From positions 488,353-552,352 of the forward strand of contig NZ_FQWZ01000003.1 in NCBI RefSeq assembly GCF_900129825.1: 64,000 bases of DNA, written 5' to 3'. Under the pieces are notes generated by a model. That model did not search any database. It had not been told where the DNA came from and saw only the letters and a program-made list of their open reading frames with translations. The stretch is from Hydrocarboniphaga daqingensis. Lineage in GTDB: Bacteria > Pseudomonadota > Gammaproteobacteria > Nevskiales > Nevskiaceae. The position numbers were made by a program, and so were the translations under genes. This document shows positions 1 through 9,317 of the stretch, one piece after another; within the stretch, counting starts at the first letter, position 1, and each line of letters starts with the position of its first letter.

Positions 1-234
1 CGCGCAGCGGTGATCGCGCTGCAATTGCTTGCTCTGGGATTGCTGCTGACCGTCGGTCTGTTGCGCGACTTGGCTTGGCCTTACGCGGCGGGCCTTGCCG
101 CTGCACTGGTCACCGTGCTGCATCAAGCCTGGATTACACGCGACCGGATTCCGGCGGTCTGTTTCCAGGCATTTTTGAGCAACAACCGCTTTGGCGCGCT
201 GGTGTTCGTCGGCCTGCTGCTGGCGCTGCGCTAG
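1..234 (+). CDS. ubiA: 4-hydroxybenzoate polyprenyltransferase, C-terminal fragment
   Basis: The frame is open from base 1 to a TAG at 232-234, so only about 77 C-terminal residues are present and the gene begins outside the window. The fragment has two hydrophobic segments and ends in the motif CFQAFLSNNRFGALVF, which closely resembles the conserved end of UbiA (CF.AFLNNN.VG..LF). UbiA is an integral membrane prenyltransferase that attaches the polyprenyl tail to 4-hydroxybenzoate in ubiquinone synthesis. The UbiA/CyoE superfamily is broad, but CyoE ends differently and this genome has its own ctaB copy at 13.1 kb, so UbiA is the better call. Confidence 0.8.
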   Translation, partial: RAAVIALQLLALGLLLTVGLLRDLAWPYAAGLAAALVTVLHQAWITRDRIPAVCFQAFLSNNRFGALVFVGLLLALR

Positions 235-301
235 TGGGGCCGCTGCGTCCGCCCCGGCGGGCCGGCCGTACAAGGGTGCATTCCCGACGCTGGAGCTTGC
301 C

Positions 302-1165
302 TTGTACCGTTTGCTAAGCCTGTTGCTGACCGCCGCCTTCGGCGCCACGGGTTGCACGATCCACCAAGGACGCCCCGACGGCCCGGCTCCGCTGCGGATC
401 GACAGCAGCTACCAGATTCGCCGCGACCAGGTGTTCACGCCGCCGGGCTGGCCCGCGGCGCTGCTGGCCGATGTCTATGTTCCCGAAGGCGAGGGCCCGT
501 TCCCGGCCGTACTGGTGATTCACGGCGGTGGCTGGGAAAGCGGTGACCGGGCTCAGGTCAAAGGCTTGGCCGAGCGCATCGCGCGCCGTGGCTATGTCGC
601 GGTGAACACGACCTATCGACTGGCGCCGGGCGCGATCTTTCCGGCGCAGCTGCAGGACGTGCAGCAGGCCGTGTTGTGGATGCGCGCGCAGGCCGCGACC
701 TACCGGATCGATCCGACCCGCATCGGTGCATTCGGCTATTCGGCCGGTGCCCATTTGGCGGCGCTGCTTGGCGGCATCGGCGAAGCCGGGCCCTTGGGCC
801 AGCCTGGAGCCGCGATCAAGGCGGTCGTTGCCGGCGGAACGCCGACCGATCTGAGCAAATGGCCAGCCGGCAAGCTGGTGCCGCAGTTCATCGGCGGCAA
901 CCGCAGCCAGAAGCCGGCCGAATATCGCGCCGCGTCGCCGGTCAGCTACGTCAACGCGGGTGATCCGCCGGTGTTTCTGTACCACGGCGGCGCCGATGCG
1001 CTGGTGCCGATTGACCATGCCGAGGACTATCAGAAGCTGCTCGCTGCGGCCGACGTGCCCAACGAACTGTTCGTGCTGCGCGGACGCGGTCATATCCTGG
1101 CGTTTCTGACCGACGGCCCTGCGGTCGATGCGGCGCTGACGTTCCTCGACCGCCATCTGCGCTGA
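302..1165 (+). CDS. Lipoprotein alpha/beta hydrolase (esterase/lipase family)
   Basis: The protein (287 aa with the chosen start) has the oxyanion-hole motif HGGG, the nucleophile elbow GYSAG, a late Asp in GGADALVP and a His in RGRGHI, which is the BD-FAE/esterase-type alpha/beta hydrolase arrangement. I chose the TTG at 302 because GGAG lies at 292-295, six bases upstream. This start gives a short hydrophobic leader ending in GATGC, a plausible lipobox with Cys18 as the lipidated residue. An upstream in-frame start at 191 would overlap ubiA and place arginine-rich sequence before the leader. The substrate is unknown; a carboxylester is likely from the family. It lies just downstream of ubiA but shows no link to quinone synthesis. 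Confidence 0.72.
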   Translation: MYRLLSLLLTAAFGATGCTIHQGRPDGPAPLRIDSSYQIRRDQVFTPPGWPAALLADVYVPEGEGPFPAVLVIHGGGWESGDRAQVKGLAERIARRGYVAVNTTYRLAPGAIFPAQLQDVQQAVLWMRAQAATYRIDPTRIGAFGYSAGAHLAALLGGIGEAGPLGQPGAAIKAVVAGGTPTDLSKWPAGKLVPQFIGGNRSQKPAEYRAASPVSYVNAGDPPVFLYHGGADALVPIDHAEDYQKLLAAADVPNELFVLRGRGHILAFLTDGPAVDAALTFLDRHLR

Positions 1166-1174
1166 GGTCCCGGC

Positions 1175-1897
1175 TCAGGCGAGCCGGGTCCGCGCCACCG
1201 CCCAGACTTCGATGTCCACCGCTCCGGCGCGGCGGCAGACCCGCGCCAGCTCGTCGAACGTCGCGCCGGTGGTCATCACATCGTCGACCAGCGCAATCCG
1301 CCGTCCCTGCAGGCTGCCGCGAGCCTCGAACACGCCGCGAAGATTGGCGCGTCGCGCGGCGGCGCTCTGACCGATCTGGTCTCGGCCGCGCCGCCGGCGC
1401 CGTAGCAAGGACTCGTCCATCGGCACGCCGAGTTCCGCCGACAGCACGCGGGTGATCCGCTGAGCCTGGTTATAGCCCCGGCGCATCAGCCGGCTCCAGT
1501 GCAGCGGCACGGGCAACAGGCAGTCCGGCAAGGCCCGGCCGTCGTCGCGCAGCGCTTGCGCCATCAGCTGTGCCAACACGCGGCCGTCGGCGAACCGGGC
1601 CCGGTACTTGAGCCCGAGCAGGCTGGCGTGCACCGGCTCGGCCAGATCGAAGGCGGTCCACGCGCGGTCGAAGCGGGCGGGGCGCTCGCGACAGCGCCGG
1701 CATCGCTGGGCGCCTGCTGAGGGCAGCGCGCAACCGGGGCAGGCTTCCAGGTTCCAGGGCAGATCGCGCCGGCAGCCCGGGCAGCAGCCCTCCACGGTGT
1801 TCACGGCGGCCGCATGTGGTCGCAGGCCGCAGAACAGGCAGCGGGGCGGGGCGATCAGCGCGAGCAGCTGCCGGCAGTTGTCAACTGGATCGATCAT
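1175..1897 (-). CDS. comF: ComF family phosphoribosyltransferase-like protein
   Basis: This 240-aa protein has an N-terminal Cys cluster (CLFCG, CCPGC, CPGC, CRRC) typical of the ComF zinc-finger region. A C-terminal PRTase domain follows, with RRGYNQA and the PRPP-binding loop ALVDDVMTTGAT. In naturally competent bacteria ComF acts in the cytoplasm in handling incoming single-stranded DNA; in other bacteria its role is less clear. It is divergent from bioB, an arrangement common in Pseudomonas and Xanthomonas relatives. The ATG at 1897 is the only reasonable start before the zinc cluster, and it falls in the middle of a BirA-like palindrome (1878-1911). The reading frame continues upstream as an artefact opposite bioB and should not be included. 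Confidence 0.85.
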   Translation of the reverse strand: MIDPVDNCRQLLALIAPPRCLFCGLRPHAAAVNTVEGCCPGCRRDLPWNLEACPGCALPSAGAQRCRRCRERPARFDRAWTAFDLAEPVHASLLGLKYRARFADGRVLAQLMAQALRDDGRALPDCLLPVPLHWSRLMRRGYNQAQRITRVLSAELGVPMDESLLRRRRRGRDQIGQSAAARRANLRGVFEARGSLQGRRIALVDDVMTTGATFDELARVCRRAGAVDIEVWAVARTRLA

Positions 1898-1911
1898 TCG
1901 CAGGTTGACAT
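1878..1911. promoter_or_regulatory. BirA-type biotin operator between comF and bioB
   Basis: The sequence reads TTGTCAACT, 16 bases, GGTTGACAT. The E. coli bio operator is TTGTAAACC-N16-GGTTTACAA, so each 9-bp half-site differs at two positions and the position-5 changes are symmetric. The site is upstream of the biotin genes and its right half contains the likely bioB -35 box. Its centre covers the comF start codon (1895-1897), so BirA-biotinyl-AMP binding could affect both genes. Confidence 0.72.
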
Positions 1912-1934
1912 CTCCGGTGGCGGCTAAGGACACT
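1905..1934 (+). promoter_or_regulatory. Probable bioB promoter
   Basis: A consensus -35 box TTGACA lies at 1905-1910, inside the right half of the BirA-like operator. An 18-base spacer follows, then a weak -10 candidate GACACT at 1929-1934. The bioB start codon is at 1967, giving a leader of about 25 bases. The -35 is convincing and the -10 is not. Confidence 0.45.
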
Positions 1935-1966
1935 GACGGCTTCCCGCGACCCGACCGAAACAGGCC

Positions 1967-3025
1967 ATGACGCAAGCTGCCGCCGCCGACGATATCCGCC
2001 ACGACTGGACCCGCGCTGAGGTGCAGGCCCTGTTTGACCTGCCGTTCATGGATCTGATGTTCCGGGCCCAGCAGATGCATCGCCGCTACCACCAGCCGAA
2101 CACCGTGCAGCTGTCGACGCTGCTGTCGATCAAGACCGGCGCCTGCCCCGAAGACTGTGCGTACTGCCCGCAGTCGGTGCGCTTCGAAACCGGCCTGGCC
2201 AAGGAGCCGCTGATGGAGGTGCGCGCCGTGGTCGAGGCCGCTCGCGAAGCCAAGGCCGGCGGCGCGACGCGCTTTTGCATGGGCGCCGCCTGGCGCAGTC
2301 CCAAGGATCGCGATCTGGACAAGGTCGAGGCCATGGTCCGCGAGGTCAAATCGCTGGGTCTGGAAACCTGCGTGACGCTGGGCATGTTGAAGGACCATCA
2401 GGCCAAGCGCCTGGCCGATGCCGGTCTGGACTACTACAACCACAACCTCGACACCTCGCCCGAGTACTACGAAAAAATCATCACCACGCGCACCTACGAA
2501 GACCGGCTGCAGACGCTGGAGCACGTGCGGGCCGCCGGCGTGAAGGTCTGCAGCGGCGGCATCGTCGGCATGGGCGAGCAGCAGCACGACCGCAGCGAGT
2601 TGATCCGCCAGCTGGCGACGCTGCCGGCGCATCCGGACAGCGTGCCGATCAACAATCTGGTGCAGGTCGAAGGCACGCCGCTCAACGGCGGCGACAAGCT
2701 CGATCCGCTCGACTTCGTGCGCACGATCGCGGTGGCGCGGATCACGATGCCGCGCGCTGCCGTGCGGCTGTCGGCCGGGCGCACCGAGATGAGCGACGAA
2801 CTTCAGGCGCTGTGCTTCATGGCCGGCGCCAACTCGATTTTCTACGGCGACAAGCTGCTGACCACCGAAAACCCTCAGAACGTCCGTGACCGCGCGTTGA
2901 TCGCGCGGCTCGGCATGTCGATCGAGGGCAAGGTCACGACCGAGGTCGCTATCGGCGACGCCCACGCCTGCCCGGTCGCTTGCGACCACCACGCGCCGGC
3001 AGCGGCCGAGGCGGCGGCGGCCTGA
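1967..3025 (+). CDS. bioB: Biotin synthase
   Basis: BioB (352 aa) is the radical-SAM enzyme that inserts sulfur into dethiobiotin, the last step of biotin synthesis in the cytoplasm. The radical-SAM triad CPEDCAYC places Cys60, Cys64 and Cys67, matching E. coli Cys53/57/60. Other BioB blocks are present: [13 protein letters not shown], the region holding the 2Fe-2S ligands ([12 protein letters not shown]), and [14 protein letters not shown]. Length is normal, with a short Ala-rich C-terminal tail. It is the first gene of bioB-bioF-bioD, 40 bases ahead of bioF, downstream of the BirA-like operator. Confidence 0.97.
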   Translation: MTQAAAADDIRHDWTRAEVQALFDLPFMDLMFRAQQMHRRYHQPNTVQLSTLLSIKTGACPEDCAYCPQSVRFETGLAKEPLMEVRAVVEAAREAKAGGATRFCMGAAWRSPKDRDLDKVEAMVREVKSLGLETCVTLGMLKDHQAKRLADAGLDYYNHNLDTSPEYYEKIITTRTYEDRLQTLEHVRAAGVKVCSGGIVGMGEQQHDRSELIRQLATLPAHPDSVPINNLVQVEGTPLNGGDKLDPLDFVRTIAVARITMPRAAVRLSAGRTEMSDELQALCFMAGANSIFYGDKLLTTENPQNVRDRALIARLGMSIEGKVTTEVAIGDAHACPVACDHHAPAAAEAAAA

Positions 3026-3065
3026 GGCGGTCGGCCGTTCCCGGCGCCATCCCCCGAGTTTGGCG

Positions 3066-4253
3066 ATGAGCGTTCTCGACTCCCGGCTGGCGCCGGTGCT
3101 GGATGACCTGCGCGAGCGCTCCCTCTATCGGGTGCGTCGCAGCGTCGACGGCGCTCACGGCGTGCAGATGCGCGTCGACGGCCGCGACTGCATCAACTTC
3201 TGCAGCAACGATTACCTGGGCCTGGCGTCCGATCCCCGGCTGGCGGCTGCGGCGATGCGCGCGCTCGACCGCAGTGGAACCGGCAGCAGCGGGTCGGCGC
3301 TGATCAGCGGCTACAACACCGAACACCGCGCGCTCGAAGAAGAACTTGCCGCGTTTCTAGGCCGGCCGCGCGTGCTGTTGTTTTCGAGCGGCTGGGCCGC
3401 CAACGTCGGCGTGTTGAAGGCCTTGCTCGGTCGCGGCGACGTGGTCATTGCCGACGAGTTGAACCATGCCTCGTTGATCGACGGCGCCCGCGCCAGTGGC
3501 GCCGACTACCAGCGCGTCGCCCACGCGGATGTCGATGGCTACCGCGCTGCGCTGCAGCGAGCCGCGCTCGATGGCCGTTTTGCAATGCTGGTGGCCGACG
3601 GGGTTTTCAGCATGGACGGCGACGTCGCCGACCTGCCGGCCTTGCGCCAGCTGACGCATCAGACCGGTGCCGCGCTGATGATCGACGACGCGCACGGTCT
3701 GGGTGTGCTCGGCGCCACCGGCCGTGGCAGCGCCGAGCATTTCGGCATCGAGCCCGACGTGCTGATGGCCACGATGGGCAAGTCGCTGGGCTGCGCGGGC
3801 GGCTTGGTCGCCGGGTCCGAGACGCTGATCGAGTATCTGGTGCAGCGGGCCCGCACCTGGGTTTTTTCGACGGCGCCGCCGCCGGCGATCGCAGCCGCTG
3901 CCCGCGAAGCCCTGCGCATTATCCGCAGCGAACCCGAGTTGCGCGGCCGGCTGCTCGCCAATATCGACCGCTTCGTGCGCGGGGCGCGCGACCGCGGGCT
4001 GCCGATCAGCGAGCGTGCCGTGGCAACGCCGATCCAGCCGGTGATCGTCCATGAGGATGCGCGCGCGCTGCGTCTGTCCCGCGAACTGATGGAGCGCGGC
4101 TACTGGGTTGCGGCGATCCGCCCGCCAACCGTGCCGAGGGGCACGGCTCGGCTACGCATCACGCTGTCGGCCGCCCACGACGCGGCGCAGATCGACGGTC
4201 TGCTCGACGCCCTGGCTCAGAGTTTGACCGTCCTCGACCAAGTCAATCCGTAA
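3066..4253 (+). CDS. bioF: 8-amino-7-oxononanoate synthase
   Basis: BioF (395 aa) is the PLP-dependent alpha-oxoamine synthase that condenses pimeloyl-ACP/CoA with L-alanine. Visible features are FCSNDYLGLA near the N-terminus, GSGSSGSALISGYN-like glycine-rich substrate and PLP contacts, DDAHGLGVLG, and the PLP lysine in MGKSLGCAGG (Lys239; E. coli Lys236). The ATG at 3066 gives the usual N-terminus; a TTG two codons upstream (3060) is possible. No strong Shine-Dalgarno is seen at either start. It sits between bioB and bioD in the biotin operon. Confidence 0.96.
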   Translation: MSVLDSRLAPVLDDLRERSLYRVRRSVDGAHGVQMRVDGRDCINFCSNDYLGLASDPRLAAAAMRALDRSGTGSSGSALISGYNTEHRALEEELAAFLGRPRVLLFSSGWAANVGVLKALLGRGDVVIADELNHASLIDGARASGADYQRVAHADVDGYRAALQRAALDGRFAMLVADGVFSMDGDVADLPALRQLTHQTGAALMIDDAHGLGVLGATGRGSAEHFGIEPDVLMATMGKSLGCAGGLVAGSETLIEYLVQRARTWVFSTAPPPAIAAAAREALRIIRSEPELRGRLLANIDRFVRGARDRGLPISERAVATPIQPVIVHEDARALRLSRELMERGYWVAAIRPPTVPRGTARLRITLSAAHDAAQIDGLLDALAQSLTVLDQVNP

Positions 4254-4268
4254 GGAGTCGTTGAGCTG

Positions 4269-4973
4269 ATGGCCACGTTATTCGTGACCGGCACCGATAC
4301 CGGTGTCGGCAAGACCTACGTCAGCAGTCTGTTGCTCGCCGCGGCCCGCGCGCGCGGTATCGACGCCTGCGGCTACAAGCCGGTTGCCAGTGGTTGCGAC
4401 CGCGATGCCGACGGCGCTCTGTGCAACGAGGACGCATTGGCGCTGTTGGCGGCATCCGGTGTCGACGAGCCCTACGAGGCGATCAATCCCTGTGCCTATG
4501 AGCCGCCGCTGGCACCGCATATCGCAGCCGAGCAGGCGGGGCGGCCGATCGACCCCACCGTCCTCGATCGCGGCGCCGCCGCCTTGCAGGCCCGCCACCG
4601 GCTGCTGTTGGTCGAAGGCGCTGGAGGCTGGCAGGTGCCGCTGACCGATCGCCTGAGCTTTGCCGACTGGGTCAGCGCGCACCGCTGGCCAGTGCTGCTG
4701 GTCGTCGGCATGCGGCTGGGCTGCATCAATCATGCGCTGCTGACGGTCGATTCGATCCGCCAGCGCGGCGTGCCGCTGCTCGGCTGGGTCGCCAACGAAC
4801 TGCCTCCCGCGCAAGACGCGCTAGAGGCCAATGTGGCCACGCTGGTCCGCCTAATCGGTTCGCCGCCGCTGGTTCGCGTCCCGGCGGGCGCGCGGGCTGA
4901 CGACGTCGGCGGCGCCCTGATCGACGCGCTGCTGGCCCGGTGGCCGCAGGCCGTGGAAGGTGCCGATCGATAA
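4269..4973 (+). CDS. bioD: ATP-dependent dethiobiotin synthetase
   Basis: BioD (234 aa) carboxylates 7,8-diaminopelargonate and closes the ureido ring using ATP. The P-loop GTDTGVGKT sits at residues 8-16, followed by the switch-like CGYKPVASGC and the EGAGGWQVPL motif. AAGGAG at 4252-4257 overlaps the bioF stop codon and lies 11 bases before the ATG, which suggests co-translation. It ends the biotin operon. bioA and bioC/bioH are not in this window. Confidence 0.96.
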   Translation: MATLFVTGTDTGVGKTYVSSLLLAAARARGIDACGYKPVASGCDRDADGALCNEDALALLAASGVDEPYEAINPCAYEPPLAPHIAAEQAGRPIDPTVLDRGAAALQARHRLLLVEGAGGWQVPLTDRLSFADWVSAHRWPVLLVVGMRLGCINHALLTVDSIRQRGVPLLGWVANELPPAQDALEANVATLVRLIGSPPLVRVPAGARADDVGGALIDALLARWPQAVEGADR

Positions 4974-5006
4974 GCGTCCGCGGCCCATCCCGGATGCCGA
5001 CAATGC

Positions 5007-5036
5007 TTGGCTGCCGATGGCCGCATCCACTACAAT
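5007..5036 (+). promoter_or_regulatory. Probable promoter of the cytochrome oxidase operon
   Basis: TTGGCT (5007-5012), an 18-base spacer and TACAAT (5031-5036) form a reasonable sigma-70 promoter. It is 49 bases upstream of the DUF2244 start at 5085 and downstream of bioD, in the only gap before the cox genes. Confidence 0.5.
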
Positions 5037-5084
5037 CGCCGGGCTCGAATGTGTTGTCTGTATCCCCAGGTCACACGTCACGCC

Positions 5085-5621
5085 ATGCAGACCACGCGCA
5101 TCGTTATTGGGCCCAATGCGTCCCTCGATTTCCGGGGCGCGGTATGGTTTCTCGGCTCGCTGAGCGCGCTGGCACTGACGGTGGCTCTGGTCTGCGTCTA
5201 CATCGGTTTCTGGCCCGTATTGCCGTTCGCCGGCGCGGAGCTGATGGCGGTGACGGCGGCGGTCTGGGTCAGCTTGAAGCGTAACCGCTACCGCGAAGTG
5301 GTCAGCATCGACGATGACCGTGTGCGGATCGAGTTTGGGTTGGCCGGGCCAGAAGGCCGGGGCGGCGCCAAGTCCAGTGTCGAGTTCCCGCGCTTGTGGG
5401 CGCGGGTGGTGATCGAAGCCGGCTATCGCCGCAACGATCCCAACCGGTTGATGGTGTGCTGTTCGGGACAACGGGTACGCATCGCCCGCTGTGTGACAGA
5501 TGAAGAGCGCGTGGCACTCGCCGCGCGACTCAAGCAAGTGTTGTCAGTGAAGCCGGCGTGGGGCCGGCCACTCGCCACCGATCGGGACGTCGAGCCCGTC
5601 GGCAAGCCTTTTGGAGATTAG
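5085..5621 (+). CDS. DUF2244 family membrane protein
   Basis: This 178-aa protein has two adjacent transmembrane segments at about residues 17-58, then a cytoplasmic beta-rich region, matching the DUF2244 layout (YREVVSIDDDRVRIE, a central region, and a VRIARCVTDEERVALAARL C-terminus). DUF2244 proteins commonly precede coxB in alpha- and gammaproteobacteria, but their biochemical role is not established. The ATG at 5085 was preferred because the upstream in-frame start lacks a hydrophobic rationale and overlaps the likely promoter. It ends 4 bases before the coxB ATG, so it is co-transcribed with the oxidase genes. Confidence 0.8.
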   Translation: MQTTRIVIGPNASLDFRGAVWFLGSLSALALTVALVCVYIGFWPVLPFAGAELMAVTAAVWVSLKRNRYREVVSIDDDRVRIEFGLAGPEGRGGAKSSVEFPRLWARVVIEAGYRRNDPNRLMVCCSGQRVRIARCVTDEERVALAARLKQVLSVKPAWGRPLATDRDVEPVGKPFGD

Positions 5622-5625
5622 ACGC

Positions 5626-6873
5626 ATGCAGAAGATGCTGGGGTTGGCGCGGTTCGCCGCTCTGATGAGCTCTCTACTCGCCAGCGGTTCGGCGCTCGCT
5701 TATACCGGCGCCAAATGGAACCTGCCCGAAGGCGTGACCGAGATCAGCCACGAAGTGCATGGTCTGCACATGATGGTGTTCTGGATCTGTGTGGTCATCG
5801 GCGTCGTCGTGTTCGGCGCGATGTTCTACTCAGTGTTCGCGCACCGCAAATCCAAGGGCGCCGTGGCGGCCAAATTCCATGAGTCGACCACGGTCGAAAT
5901 CATCTGGACCGCCATTCCGTTCTTCATTCTCGTCGCAATGGCGATCCCGGCCGCGGCCACGCTGGTCAAGATGGACGACACGCGCAACGCCGACCTCAGC
6001 ATCAAGGTCACCGGCTACCAGTGGAAATGGCAGTACGAGTACGTCGGTGAAGACGTCTCCTACTTCTCGACGCTGGCCAAGACGTCCAACAAGGCCCGTC
6101 AACTGCAGTCGGGCGTCGACGTCAACACGGTCGACAACTATCTGGTCGACGTCGACAACCCCCTGGTGCTGCCGGTGGGCAAGAAGATTCGCTTCCTGAT
6201 CACGTCCAACGACGTCATCCACGCGTGGTGGGTTTCGCAGATCGCCGTCAAGAAGGATGCGATCCCGGGCTACATCAACGAAGTCTGGACCAAGATCGAC
6301 GAGCCGGGCACGTTCCGCGGCGTCTGCGCCGAACTGTGCGGCCGTGACCACGGCTTTATGCCGATCGTCGTCAAGGCGCTGCCGGAAGACGAGTTCAAGG
6401 CCTGGTTGGCCGAGAAGAAGGGCGGTGGCGAGCAGGTCGCCGCTGCTGCGACCACCAGCGTGATGCCCGCTGCAGCGACGATGACTGACGCAGCCCCTGC
6501 TGCAGAGGCTCCGGTCGAAGTTGCGGCCGTCACGCCGGCTCCGGCCGCTGCCGCTCCGGCAGCTGCTGCCGGCAAATCCAAGGAAGACCTCGTTGCTCAT
6601 GGTGAGAAGGTCTACAAGGGCAATTGCGCTGCCTGCCACCAGGTGACCGGTGCCGGCATGCCGCCGACGTTCCCGGCTCTGGTCGGTAGCAAGGTCGCGA
6701 CCGGACCGAAGGCCGGTGCGATTGCCCAAGTGCTGAAAGGCAAGAACATGATGCCGCCGTTCAGCCAGCTCAGCGATGACGACATCGCCGGCGTGCTGAC
6801 CTACGTTGCCAGCTCCTGGGGCAACAAGGGTGAGATCGTTCAGGCTGCCGACGTCGCTGCCGCTCGCAAATAA
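5626..6873 (+). CDS. coxB: Cytochrome c oxidase subunit II with fused cytochrome c domain
   Basis: The 415-aa protein starts with a signal peptide (ending near SALA), then two transmembrane helices and the CuA cupredoxin domain with CAELCGRDHGFM (Cys234, Cys238, His242, Met245). An Ala/Pro-rich linker of about 50 residues follows. The last ~90 residues are a class I cytochrome c with CAACH (Cys334, Cys337, His338) and a likely Met ligand in MMPPF. CuA accepts electrons from cytochrome c and passes them to heme a. The fusion marks a caa3-type oxidase with its own tethered electron donor. The start at 5626 has GGAG at 5613-5616, nine bases upstream. Confidence 0.96.
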   Translation: MQKMLGLARFAALMSSLLASGSALAYTGAKWNLPEGVTEISHEVHGLHMMVFWICVVIGVVVFGAMFYSVFAHRKSKGAVAAKFHESTTVEIIWTAIPFFILVAMAIPAAATLVKMDDTRNADLSIKVTGYQWKWQYEYVGEDVSYFSTLAKTSNKARQLQSGVDVNTVDNYLVDVDNPLVLPVGKKIRFLITSNDVIHAWWVSQIAVKKDAIPGYINEVWTKIDEPGTFRGVCAELCGRDHGFMPIVVKALPEDEFKAWLAEKKGGGEQVAAAATTSVMPAAATMTDAAPAAEAPVEVAAVTPAPAAAAPAAAAGKSKEDLVAHGEKVYKGNCAACHQVTGAGMPPTFPALVGSKVATGPKAGAIAQVLKGKNMMPPFSQLSDDDIAGVLTYVASSWGNKGEIVQAADVAAARK

Positions 6874-6944
6874 GCAAGCAGCCCCAACGTCCGAACGCTA
6901 CGCACCACGAACATCAGTCGTTTCGAGATTTACGGAGTTACACC

Positions 6945-8579
<1,635 letters not shown>

Positions 8580-8588
8580 GTGACGGCC

Positions 8589-8702
8589 ATGACCGAAGAC
8601 GATCGCAAGCGCGCCAAGCGCAACGTCACGCTGGCGATCGTCCACGTCGTGCTGGTCGTGGTGATCCTCGCCGGCTTCGTTTACGCGCAGATGCATCGCT
8701 GA
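8589..8702 (+). CDS. Small single-pass membrane protein of the cox cluster
   Basis: A 37-codon frame (ATG 8589, TGA 8700-8702) fills the gap between coxA and ctaG. It begins MTEDDRKRAKRNVTLAIVH, a charged N-terminus, followed by one strongly hydrophobic helix and a short tail (YAQMHR). A GTG at 8580 in the same frame is an alternative start. Small one-helix proteins are found at this position in many proteobacterial cox operons and are annotated as cytochrome oxidase small assembly proteins. The function here is inferred from position and shape only. Spacing to ctaG is 6 bases. Confidence 0.65.
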   Translation: MTEDDRKRAKRNVTLAIVHVVLVVVILAGFVYAQMHR

Positions 8703-8708
8703 GTCGCC

Positions 8709-9287
8709 ATGCCGGACAGCCGCCAGCGCGCCGTTACCTCCGCCAAGCGCAATGCCTTGACGCTGGTAGCGGTTGTGCTCGGCATGTTCGGCTTTGGCTA
8801 TGCGATGGTGCCGCTGTACAGCGCGCTGTGCGAAATCGCCGGCTTCAACGGCAAGACCTCAACCGAGGCGGTTGTCGAATCCGGCGTGCCGGCGGTCGAC
8901 ACCAGCCGCTCGATCAAGGTGCAGTTTCTGACCACGGTTAACGGCGGGCGCAACTGGGAGTTCAAGCCGATGCAGTCGTCGGTAATGGTCCATCCGGGGG
9001 AGTTCGCTACCGTGGTGTTCCACGCCCGCAACACGGAGAGTGCGGACTTGGTGGCGCAGGCGATCCCGAACGTGGCACCGGTCGAGGCCGCCCGCTACCT
9101 GCGCAAGTCTGAATGCTTTTGTTTCAACAACCAGCCATTCAAGGCGGGTGAAGAAAAGATGATGCCGGTCCGTTTCGTGTTGGACCGCGACATTCCCGAT
9201 GAAGTGGATACCGTTACCCTGTCGTATACTTTTTTTGACGTGACCCAGTCCGCGGCCCAATCCGCAGCGGCGTCACCGAACAGTTAG
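8709..9287 (+). CDS. ctaG: Cytochrome c oxidase assembly protein CtaG/Cox11
   Basis: CtaG (192 aa) delivers copper to the CuB site of subunit I. It has a single N-terminal transmembrane anchor (about residues 17-38) and a periplasmic immunoglobulin-like domain. The copper-binding motif is ECFCFNNQPF, with MMPVRF following, diagnostic for Cox11. It lies between the small membrane peptide and coxC, as in many cox operons. Length is normal. Confidence 0.95.
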   Translation: MPDSRQRAVTSAKRNALTLVAVVLGMFGFGYAMVPLYSALCEIAGFNGKTSTEAVVESGVPAVDTSRSIKVQFLTTVNGGRNWEFKPMQSSVMVHPGEFATVVFHARNTESADLVAQAIPNVAPVEAARYLRKSECFCFNNQPFKAGEEKMMPVRFVLDRDIPDEVDTVTLSYTFFDVTQSAAQSAAASPNS

Positions 9288-9317
9288 TTAGCAACGAGCG
9301 CGACTTCGAGGAGTTAC

